DNA from: Pantoea ananatis LMG 2665
GTDB taxonomy: Bacteria; Pseudomonadota; Gammaproteobacteria; Enterobacterales; Enterobacteriaceae
Length of the DNA stretch: 64,000 nucleotides
Direction: 5' to 3'
Assembly (NCBI RefSeq): GCF_000710035.2
Contig: NZ_JMJJ01000017.1
Coordinates: 240,789 to 304,788 of the forward strand
Shown one piece after another: positions 51,201-59,600 of this stretch (position 1 is its first letter; each line of letters opens with the position of its first letter). The notes below the pieces were generated by a model, which had not been told where the DNA came from, did not search any database, and worked only from the letters and a program-made list of their open reading frames with translations. Made by a program: the position numbers and the translations under genes.

Positions 51201-52985
51201 ACTGAGGCGATCAGCTTCAAGCATAAGTGGCACCGAAACTGCCCCAACAGACACTGGCATGCTTTGAATCTGCTGTTCCAGTTCCCTGAGCGTGACGTTC
51301 TGGCTCAGCAGGGTATCAAGACTCATTAACTTACCGAGTTGTGTGCGGAGCAGTGTCTGAAATCTCACAGCAGATAGGGAATCCCCACCCTGCGCCATGA
51401 ATGCCGCATCTTCATCAGGAACTGATCCAAGCGCCTCTGCCATAATCTGCATAACTGGAGACAACGGGGGCTCACCTGAGCGTGATAATGTCTGACTCCA
51501 TTCCTCACTGAGGGTGCGTCGACAAATTTTGCCACTCGTTGTCCGCGGCAGCGCTACTGAACGGATATGCCACACATGCGGCATCATATAAGGAGGAAGC
51601 ATTGCCTGTAATCGACTTAGGCAACGGGCAGTAAAATCGCCGTCCGGCTCATTAATATCGCTTTTTACCACAACAGCAATCAATTTTTGCTGTTCTTGGA
51701 GTGTGTTATCTACAATGATGGCAGCTTCGCGTACCTCATTGAGTGTCAGTAAGGACTGTTCCAGCTCTTCTAGCTCGATGCGGTAACCACGAATTTTGAC
51801 CTGGAAATCCATACGTCCATGGAAATGTAGAATGCCATTGCGATCCTGATGTCCCCAGTCACCAGTCCGATAGATACGCAGCAATTGTCCTTCCAGCCCA
51901 CGGATAAAAGGGAAGCGTTCGGCGGTAAGGCTGGGATTATTATGGTAGCCTTCAGCTAGCCCGTTGCCCGCCAGACATATCTCTCCCGGTTCACCAAACG
52001 CTACCAACTGCAGTGCATCATTTAAAATAAATGCCTGGCTTCCCTCAATGACCCGGCCAATCGGTACAGGCCCGCTTTCCGGCCGTTCCTCTTCCCTCAA
52101 GCTTCGATAAACAGTTGAGTAGGTTGTATCTTCTGATGGCCCCCAAAGGTTGCATATACAGCTCACTTGGCTGCACTGGTAAATGTCATTAACCAGCTTC
52201 CAGTGCAGTGCTTCTCCCGCCAGATTCAACGTCGTAACCCCCTTAGGGATCGCCTGTGCTCGCACTAGCTCACGAGCCGCTGAAGGCACCGTATTAATTA
52301 ATGTCAGCGCAGCGTAGCTGGACGATGGCGTCAACAAGTCAAGTGCAGAATCAACCAGATAGAGAGACGTTCCCGCAGCAAGAGGAACAAAAATCTCAAA
52401 AATAGCCAGGTCAAAGGTGATGGTTGTGGAAGCGAGTACACATTTCAGCTGTTTAGGCGAATAAAATGCCAGAGCCCAGTCCGTTAATGCCTCCACACTG
52501 GGGTGGCCGATAGCAATCCCCTTAGGCTTGCCGGTGGAGCCTGATGTATACAGTAAATAAGCTATATCATTAGAATGTTGTTGAGGCAGCATGTCGGTCA
52601 TGGCTGCATTATTTTCTGTCAGCTCGCTAATATGCCATAGCTGGCAGTCTGTTGCAGTCGGAGGCTGTGTGTCATAGACAATGGCTGCTGGTGCACTTTC
52701 GACAATAATACTTTGTCGCCGTGCCTCCGGATGCCGGGCATCAAGCGCAACAAATGCACGCCCACTGTGCCAAACTGCCAGTAATGCTGCAATTAAATCG
52801 GGTGTTCTGGACAGATGAACAGCCACAGGTCCCGGCTGCGGGATCTGACGGAAATGTTCCGCCAGCGTTAGAATTTTTTGCGCCAGCTGGTAGTAACTAA
52901 TTTTATCCTGCTGCCAGTAAATAGCAGTCGCATTCGGCCGAAGCTTTGCGTGCTTCAGCACGCGCTCAATAATGGAACCATTCAT
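48210..52985 (-). CDS. Nonribosomal peptide synthetase, A-T-C-A-T
   Basis: A 1591-residue dimodular NRPS. A1 spans about 1-495 (LLYTSGSTGKPKG; hand-extracted specificity residues D-L-F-N-N-A-L-T-Y plus Lys, which I recognise as an alanine code). T1 is at 510-575 (AQGGDSLSAV). The C domain (about 590-1030) has AHTAVDG, keeping the second, catalytic His. A2 (about 1060-1500) has code D-F-W-S-I-G-M-V-H plus Lys, one change from the threonine code. T2 is near 1540 (EAGGSSI). There is no starter C domain, epimerase or TE, so it should begin with Ala and make Ala-Thr. It starts 32 bp after the preceding PKS gene. Confidence 0.94.
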   Translation of the reverse strand: MNGSIIERVLKHAKLRPNATAIYWQQDKISYYQLAQKILTLAEHFRQIPQPGPVAVHLSRTPDLIAALLAVWHSGRAFVALDARHPEARRQSIIVESAPAAIVYDTQPPTATDCQLWHISELTENNAAMTDMLPQQHSNDIAYLLYTSGSTGKPKGIAIGHPSVEALTDWALAFYSPKQLKCVLASTTITFDLAIFEIFVPLAAGTSLYLVDSALDLLTPSSSYAALTLINTVPSAARELVRAQAIPKGVTTLNLAGEALHWKLVNDIYQCSQVSCICNLWGPSEDTTYSTVYRSLREEERPESGPVPIGRVIEGSQAFILNDALQLVAFGEPGEICLAGNGLAEGYHNNPSLTAERFPFIRGLEGQLLRIYRTGDWGHQDRNGILHFHGRMDFQVKIRGYRIELEELEQSLLTLNEVREAAIIVDNTLQEQQKLIAVVVKSDINEPDGDFTARCLSRLQAMLPPYMMPHVWHIRSVALPRTTSGKICRRTLSEEWSQTLSRSGEPPLSPVMQIMAEALGSVPDEDAAFMAQGGDSLSAVRFQTLLRTQLGKLMSLDTLLSQNVTLRELEQQIQSMPVSVGAVSVPLMLEADRLSAIEYRMFKVYQTHRARACYNIGVTLYFDEGVDVPRLKQSFLTVLHRSRALSCCIEPDEQGACYRPACLDDVWRQECGSGTDGELSAFYGIPFQLESEPPVRALLLNNDHAVGSTLLLSIAHTAVDGLGLRALLQNIALLYRDERHSAPEAYVITEPDEARRRAAHSYWQDVLNGFQSKPVWPQSLCNVPDGSLSWTFSREVHHELVDKGREKGVTLPVLLMTTLFIALQRLSGNQDIVIATPVANRQQSELQRCVANMTNTLPLRCQLNDESNAGDVLRKIQKQLSDSLAWQDVAIDGIMADLEGVADKDAMFSTLFSYMDFLQGMGTSFDLSVRCDFYQPQEAKAPLVVSAIVTEEGDLRVIFEYQGDTVYPEWVSTLSQLFKQLLCQGCAMEDTVLRQINPVPLAQQPLLQALQESSPVATATSLVSWLATSAEIFSSRIAVQDDDTAITYARLWQETESLAAGLQASGVKPGDAVGVSMEKGWRLIAVLCAVLRTGAFYVPLDPRNPSARNHYIAQQSKVCLTVVDDSVIPAPKDIHYSVLLRQNQSMTPVSVSGDDLAYVIFTSGTTGQPKGVTVTHHNVCRLFSACQQWGNFGEQDSWTLFHSFAFDFSVWEIFGALLYGGRLVIVPPALATDMVGFASLLDQHCITVLSLTPTAFRNFIGTTGTTLNHSPRMIIFGGEALRPADLNPWWQCYGSEQTRLINMYGITEITVHATVHEMSPDDTMSCIGKPLADNGIVLRDKRGLLCPVGVPGELCITGDGVSPGYLNSPALNQQRFGTLVSQTNRYYFSGDLAVADGNGQLYYLGRLDQQVKINGHRVELDEISITLRQIPGIKACVVRAIHIGGGTRMLAAWYVAEQDITPQTVTKLLSQTLPVWAIPEKLMRIDALPLTVNGKIDESQLPDPLTDTGLSQQHPTQPVQYIWQQILGHKSLPDDLPFFEAGGSSIKAALLVQQLNKLLEQPVITLLDIFRHPCIRDQQRLVDKFFEEETI

Positions 52986-53017
52986 TTCTTATCTCTCTTA
53001 TCATCCGTTGATACAGA

Positions 53018-56000
53018 TTAAGCAATCTGGACTTTGTCCATATATTCACGCGCTAACTGTTCAACGTGAGCTGCAAATTCCCGCACGGTTGGATGTTCAT
53101 AAATCGCCATGGCGTGCATCCTGATGGGATAGTCTTTTTTAAGAAGACTTATCAGTTGCAGAACGATTAAAGAATTCCCGCCCAACTCAAAGAAATTGTC
53201 ATCATTACCAACCCGCTCGATGCCTAACAATGCTTCCCAATGTTTTGCGACGGTAATTTCATACGTTGAGAGAGGATCTTTCCACGAGGTTTGTACAAAC
53301 TCATCCCTACTACGTGAGATCAGCGTTACTTTCTGCGTCAGCGACGCAACAGATCCCACTCGTGACCAGTTTTCAATAACTTTGTTGAAATCGAGTGTGG
53401 AAACCACAACACGGGAACCGAAAGTAGTAGAGAATAGTCGGCGATAGACTTCAAAAATTTCATCCTGAGACATTTTGTTTTTAATATGCTCACGGCTAAG
53501 TTCTTTGAACTGTGGCTGTGCAGAATAGTTTCTGGCCCGCGCTTCGTTCACAGCACCCCAGTTAATCGCCAGCACCTGCGTGTAGCCGCGTTGATGGCAG
53601 TGCTCCGCCCAGGCATCCACAAAAGCATTCGCAGCCGTATTGTCAACCTGACCCAAGCCACCAATGATGGCATTCATGCTGGAGCAAAGCAGGATGAAAT
53701 CAGGATTAAGTGGCAGGAAAACATCACAGAGATTCATTGTGCCGGCAATTTTAGGCGAGAAGACCTGTTCCAGCGAATCGCGCGTCTTTGTATGGATCAT
53801 TCCGCTGTCAACCGTTCCGGCAGCATGAATAACGCCATCCACACGTCTGTGACGCGTCTGTAATAATGTCTTAATCTGGACTAAGTCTTGCCGGCAAGTA
53901 ATGTCCGCCGTCAAGATCTCGACTCTGCCCCCCAGATTTTCAATTCTCTGTAAATGCAGTATTTTTTCGCTGACAGTGTTCTCACTTCCGTGCTGTTCCA
54001 GCCAGCTTTGCCACTCTGAATGGGCAGGAAAACGCGTGCGGGTAGTCAGGTAGACCTGTGCCTGATAATTCAGTGCCACAAACTCCGCCAGTTCCAAACC
54101 AAAATTGCCAAGTCCGCCCACAATAAGGATGGTTTTGTTACCAGACAGCAGACTTTCGCCCAGCTGTGTTTCTGACACGCTATAACGTGCATAGTCTTTT
54201 ACAAATCTATGGACACCTCTTATGGCAATTTCACTGCTGCTGCCACTGCCCATCTCAGCCAATAGCATCCGAATCGTTTGTTCGGCCTGAAAATTAGGCG
54301 CGATATCCACCAGATGACACTGGATGTCCTGATATTCTTTGGGCAACACTTGTGAGATGCCAAGCAAAGTAGACTTTGCTGGTTCAATATCCTCTTCACC
54401 AACGATGCTGATCATTCTGTCTGCAACCAGTAACGTATGAAAATTCACCGTTAGCGCTAGCTCATTATACGCCTTACACCAGGCAACCATGGTATACAGC
54501 CCTTGAGACTGAATGCGATCTGTTGTCTCATTTTGATTACCCAGACACCACAGATGAACCACCCAGTCGGGCAACATAGCTGTTTCAGCCAAATCCTGAA
54601 TCAGCAACTTCATGTGCATTTCATTTCCGGGCTCTATACGATAATGATCGTCGCCCAGTCGGGCATATTTTTCCCCAGCGACTACATGTAACAGACTCGC
54701 ACCCTGTTGGATTAATTCCTCGCTAAACTGCCCGGAAAAACTATCGTCATGATGGAACATCAGTATGCGTTTACCTGTTATATTAACGGTCAAGGCAGAG
54801 ATGCGTTGTTTTTTCCAATAGGGTGTATAAAACCACTGGGAAATATCACTGATTTTTCTATTTTCAGTTGACTGTCCCTGTTCTGTATTGAATGGTTCCG
54901 CATCGATCCAGTGATCGTGAGCTTGAAAAGGATAGCCAGGCAAAGGAATACGTCGACAGCTCTTGGGAAAAGACGTGTTGGTAACAATGTTGCCATCGCT
55001 TAACCAGAAATCAGACAGTTGCACCGCCGTCGCCTGCTGAGCTTCCTCCAGCGTCCAGCTACGACTCGCCGTAACGGTCATACACTCAACAGAATCAGCC
55101 ATTGACAGTCTGTCGCACAAATCACTCACTGAATCTACGACACAGCCCCAACGATATTTAAATGCGCTACGCCCACTCAATAATGTCCAGGCAATGTCGG
55201 CTAATTGACTTTCAGGATGCTCCTTTAGCCAATCATGCATCCGCTTAACCTGCTGAAATACGACGTCGGGAGTACGAGCACTAAAGCCGATAAAGACAGG
55301 TGTACCTGCTACCACTGTCGGCCTGACGTCAGCAGGTGCCTGCTCGAGGATCAATGCCCCGTTTGTTCCACCTACGCCAAATGAGCTGATGGCAGCAATG
55401 CGTTGGTACGACGCGGAGGGTTGCCACTCAGTCAGACTTTGCGGGATGGTAAAAGGAGACTGATCAAGTCTGACAGCAGGATGGGGCTGGGTATAATTTG
55501 CCAGAGGTGAGACAGATTGATGCTTCATGTCCTGAATGACTTTGAGCACAGCTGCAATCCCAGACAACGCGTCCAGATGTCCGATATTGGCTTTAACCGT
55601 ACTCAGCGCCACCGATCCCGCAGGCAGCCCGTCAAACACCTTTGTAAGCGCTTCAAATTCAATCGGATCACCAACACTGGTGCCAGTACCGTGCGCTTCT
55701 ATATAGGTAATATCTTGAGGCTCTAGTTCCGCATTTGCCAGCGCACCAAGCATGACTCTGATCTGACCCGACACCGAGGGTGCCATGTAGCCAACTTTAT
55801 CGCAGCCATCATTGTTTATGGCTGTAGCGAGAACGACTGCATGAATGCTGTCACCATCCTTAATGGCATCTTCATAGCGCTTGAGCACAAGAAAGCCAAC
55901 ACCATTGGTAAAAATCGTACCATCCGCATCTGCGGAGAAAGGTGCACAATGGCCAGAATCGGACTGAATACCATCCTGTTCATGGTGATATCCATATTGA

Positions 56001-56629
56001 TAGCGTGGTTTAATAACCGCTCCTCCTACCACCGCCATATCGATATCAAACTGTAATAAACTCATACAGGCTTCATGAATGGCAACCAGTGAACTCGAGC
56101 ATCCACTACGAAGATTTACTGCTGGCCCTTGCCAGTTAAAATGATAAGCAATCCGCGAAGCCATGAAATCGGGTTCGTTCAGATAGAGAAGTTGCGTTTG
56201 CTCATGTAAATCAGCCCGCTGGTGATACTGGACAGCAAGGTTTTCATTAAAGTAGCTGTTTACAGCCGAAACGGTATAGACGCCAGTTGGCGCGGAAATC
56301 TGATCGGGTGCATAACCTGCGTGTTCACACGCCAGCCAGGCATATTCCAGTGATTTTCTGATCTGCGGATCCATATAAGCAGCTTCTTTAGGGTTATAAC
56401 CAAAAAAAGCAGCGTCAAACTGACGATAATTTTCGGGGCCACCGCCAACGGGACGGAAGCTGGGTAGTTGATAAAATGAGGCAGGCAGGTGTTTGGCAAT
56501 CTCTTCCTGTGTATAACGTCGGATACCTTCTTTTCCCTGTGAAGTCAGTTGCCACAGTTGCTCTGCATCAGGACAACCCGTTAATGAGCCGGCATAACCA
56601 ACGATCGCGATTTTATTACTGTCATTCAT
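53018..56629 (-). CDS. PKS module KS-KR-ACP without acyltransferase; KR catalytic Tyr replaced
   Basis: A 1203-residue protein. The KS (about 1-430) has an intact Cys-His-His (SGCSSSL, EAHGTGTSVGD, NIGHLDA). A residual KS-AT/post-AT linker (about 440-600, ending GYPFQAHDHWID) marks where an AT would normally sit. The KR (about 620-1035) has nucleotide-binding GGLGNFG, the Lys in FSPKIAG and the Ser in LCSSMNA, but position 997, normally the catalytic Tyr in GQVDYxAAN, is Asn (GQVDNTAAN). The ACP near 1150 carries ELGGNSL. It needs an AT in trans, and its ketoreduction is doubtful. Confidence 0.93.
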   Translation of the reverse strand: MNDSNKIAIVGYAGSLTGCPDAEQLWQLTSQGKEGIRRYTQEEIAKHLPASFYQLPSFRPVGGGPENYRQFDAAFFGYNPKEAAYMDPQIRKSLEYAWLACEHAGYAPDQISAPTGVYTVSAVNSYFNENLAVQYHQRADLHEQTQLLYLNEPDFMASRIAYHFNWQGPAVNLRSGCSSSLVAIHEACMSLLQFDIDMAVVGGAVIKPRYQYGYHHEQDGIQSDSGHCAPFSADADGTIFTNGVGFLVLKRYEDAIKDGDSIHAVVLATAINNDGCDKVGYMAPSVSGQIRVMLGALANAELEPQDITYIEAHGTGTSVGDPIEFEALTKVFDGLPAGSVALSTVKANIGHLDALSGIAAVLKVIQDMKHQSVSPLANYTQPHPAVRLDQSPFTIPQSLTEWQPSASYQRIAAISSFGVGGTNGALILEQAPADVRPTVVAGTPVFIGFSARTPDVVFQQVKRMHDWLKEHPESQLADIAWTLLSGRSAFKYRWGCVVDSVSDLCDRLSMADSVECMTVTASRSWTLEEAQQATAVQLSDFWLSDGNIVTNTSFPKSCRRIPLPGYPFQAHDHWIDAEPFNTEQGQSTENRKISDISQWFYTPYWKKQRISALTVNITGKRILMFHHDDSFSGQFSEELIQQGASLLHVVAGEKYARLGDDHYRIEPGNEMHMKLLIQDLAETAMLPDWVVHLWCLGNQNETTDRIQSQGLYTMVAWCKAYNELALTVNFHTLLVADRMISIVGEEDIEPAKSTLLGISQVLPKEYQDIQCHLVDIAPNFQAEQTIRMLLAEMGSGSSSEIAIRGVHRFVKDYARYSVSETQLGESLLSGNKTILIVGGLGNFGLELAEFVALNYQAQVYLTTRTRFPAHSEWQSWLEQHGSENTVSEKILHLQRIENLGGRVEILTADITCRQDLVQIKTLLQTRHRRVDGVIHAAGTVDSGMIHTKTRDSLEQVFSPKIAGTMNLCDVFLPLNPDFILLCSSMNAIIGGLGQVDNTAANAFVDAWAEHCHQRGYTQVLAINWGAVNEARARNYSAQPQFKELSREHIKNKMSQDEIFEVYRRLFSTTFGSRVVVSTLDFNKVIENWSRVGSVASLTQKVTLISRSRDEFVQTSWKDPLSTYEITVAKHWEALLGIERVGNDDNFFELGGNSLIVLQLISLLKKDYPIRMHAMAIYEHPTVREFAAHVEQLAREYMDKVQIA

Positions 56630-56674
56630 GGATATTTTTCCCGATAGTTCCGTTAAAAAGGGATGAAACGTGAA

Positions 56675-59600
56675 TTAAGCGCGTTTGCTGTTGTGGCTCT
56701 GGCGACGCCTTTGAGCTCGTTGGGCAGCATCGGCACGGGCCGTGTCGAAACTTCTGTTGCCGGTAATACTCGCAGCCAGTTTGCGGACTGTGGGATATTG
56801 AAAAATATCCACCATGGACATAGAGGCATTGACAGATTGGTTCACTTGCCCGGTCATTCTTAAAGCCAGTAATGAATGTCCGCCCAATTCAAAGAAATTG
56901 TCGTCAATACCTATTCCATTCAGACCAAGTAATGACTCCCAGACCGCAACAATTTTTTCTTCGGCAGTCGTTTGGGGAGGCTGATATTCGCTCTTCATGT
57001 CAGGACGAGGAGCTTTTTGTGCCGATGCATCATCTACAGAACTCGCCGCTTCGTGATGGTTTTCGACCCATTCCCGATAACGCTGTTGAAAGTCAACACT
57101 GGAAATGATTCGCTGCCCCTGCAGATCCTGCCAACATTGCCAGAGAAACCGGCGCCCCTGAGCTGGCTGCATTGCATAGCGATTAAGTTCAGAGCCAAAT
57201 GCTCCCTGACGGAAATGCTCAGGCACGTCTTCGTCATTTCCAAATTCCCATGCTTCCCAATTCAGCAGTGTCCAGCGCGAAGAGTGATGCCGACGAAGCT
57301 CGGCAACGGCAGCATCGAGCCAGGCATGCATGGCTCCGTAGATATACATACCGATACCGCCAAGCACAGATGAAATTGATGAAATGACATGGCAATGCGG
57401 CACCTCAAGCGAAGAGGCAACTTCTGCCATGTTGTGCAACCCTTGGCTTTTTGCCGCAAAGCTCAGCTCACAGAATGGTGCGTCCACATCGCGGATTAGC
57501 TGATAATGCATAGATGCATCAATACCGGCTGTATGAATAAGTACGTCCAGACTCCCCATATCCGTTCTGGCTTTCTGGCATGCGGTCATCAACGAGGAGA
57601 CTGACTGCACATCTGCTTCCCCCAACGTCAGACGTCCCGGCCACCGTTGCATCAATGCTTCAATCCGGTCAGCGCGTTGCATTCCTGCCTCAACACCCTG
57701 CTTTCTTAGGGTCTCGAGCGAGCTACGCTGTAGCAGACAGACATGTGCCTGACTGTTTTCAAGAAAGACCTTGGCATACTGGAGCCCTACCTGCCCACCA
57801 CCGCCTAGGATGACTACGGAACGGGGCGGTGTTATTTCACCACTGCTTTTTTCCGTTAGCGGTGCAGCGAGAAATCCTTCACCAAACCGATCAGCATCTC
57901 GCAGAGCGACCACGGCAGGCGACTGGGCAGTCACTTCATGTGCCAGTAGCAACTCATTCTGCCCGTCTGTATCAATCAAACGGGTCGTCAAGGCAGGGTA
58001 CTCTTGGTTGAGTGACTTGACAGCAGAAGTCAAGGCTACCAGTGCAGGGCAAGGGGACGCCAGCAAATCGACGGCAGACTGGGTAATGATCCGCAGGCAA
58101 CGAGCCCCCTGTCCCCGCCAGTTTCTTACCATATCCAATAAGATCAGCAATGGTTTGAAGGTTTCCCGGCGAAAGGTCTCAGGATGTAATAACAGTAAGA
58201 TATTGTCAGGAGCCTCTTTCATCATCTTGTACCAGGACTCTGCATCAAACGAAATGATGCGCGTTCTGTCACCTTGACAGTTCAGTCGGCTGCATAACAT
58301 GTCAGCCATTCCGGCTGTAGCAGAGGAACCATCCGTTATGAATAACCATTCACCCGTACTTTCCGCCACCCTTTCCGGCCGAGTTAGCGGCACCCAGCAG
58401 CGCTGATAACTGTTCAGAGTCAGGCGTTCAGTACGCTGTTTTTCAGTCCAGCATTCAGTTAACTCAAAGGGATAACCGGGTGGCACAGGTAGAGCAGGTT
58501 CTGGCCGACGGTCATGAATGTTTTGCCACTGAATGTTTATCCCCTGCTCCCACAACCGACCAAAAGCTGTCATCAATACTTTATCTGCCTGCTCTGACTC
58601 TGCCGGATGCGGTAAGACGTTAATACAGGGATGATGCGTATTCTGAGAAGCCAGTGCTTTCAGCGTATGTCCGGGACCTACTTCAATAAAGCAGACCGCC
58701 TTGTCCGTGGCAGCAGCCCTTCTGACCGCCGCAGCAAATGCGACCGGTTCACGCATCTGACGTACCCAGTAATCCGCCTGACTGATGTGTGCAAAGGGTT
58801 CAATCTGTGCAGTAAGTGTTGATATCACCGGTATTTGTGTGGCTGAAAAAGATGCGTTCTGAAGAGCCTCACGAAATGCAGGCAAAATTGGCTCAAGTAG
58901 TCGGGAGTGAAACGCACGCTTAACTTTTAAAGGTTGATAAAAAATTCCTGCCTGCTGAGCACGGGTCATAACCCGGGAGAGTTCATTTTCGCTACCGGAA
59001 ACAACACTTAACATGTCACTGTTGAGCGCGGCAATATCCACTTCTGTCCCGTGCAAAAGTGAGGGCAACAACTCTGCGCCAGCCATGATGCTGCACATAG
59101 CGCCAGGCGCTGTCTGTTGGATCAACTGTGCCCTGACAACAACCAAGCTTGCTGCATCCCGAAAGCTCATTGCCTTTGCTGCAACCATTGCCGAATATTC
59201 GCCAAGACTGTGGCCCAGCATTAGGTCTGCCTTGACACCGCAATGGCTTAAATATTCAGCCAAAGCAACCTCCAGCGCTAAAAGTCCGGGCTGGGTATGT
59301 TCAGGCATATGGATTTCATTCTGCAGTTCGAATAATATCGCGCGATAATTTTTACCCGACAACTCACGCAGAATGGCTAATTTTTCATCTAGCCTCTCGC
59401 GAAAGTAAGTCGAAGATTCGTATAACTGTTTCCCCATACCTGCATACTGCGAACCCTGTCCGGTAAACATCATTACGATGGAAGGCATAGTGTCCGGAAC
59501 AGTAACGCCGCTTCCCGCATTTTTCACACCCGCTTTCAATTCCTCAATGCTGTGTGCAATAACACTCTGACGTACAGGAAAGGCGGTTCTTCCGAATCGG

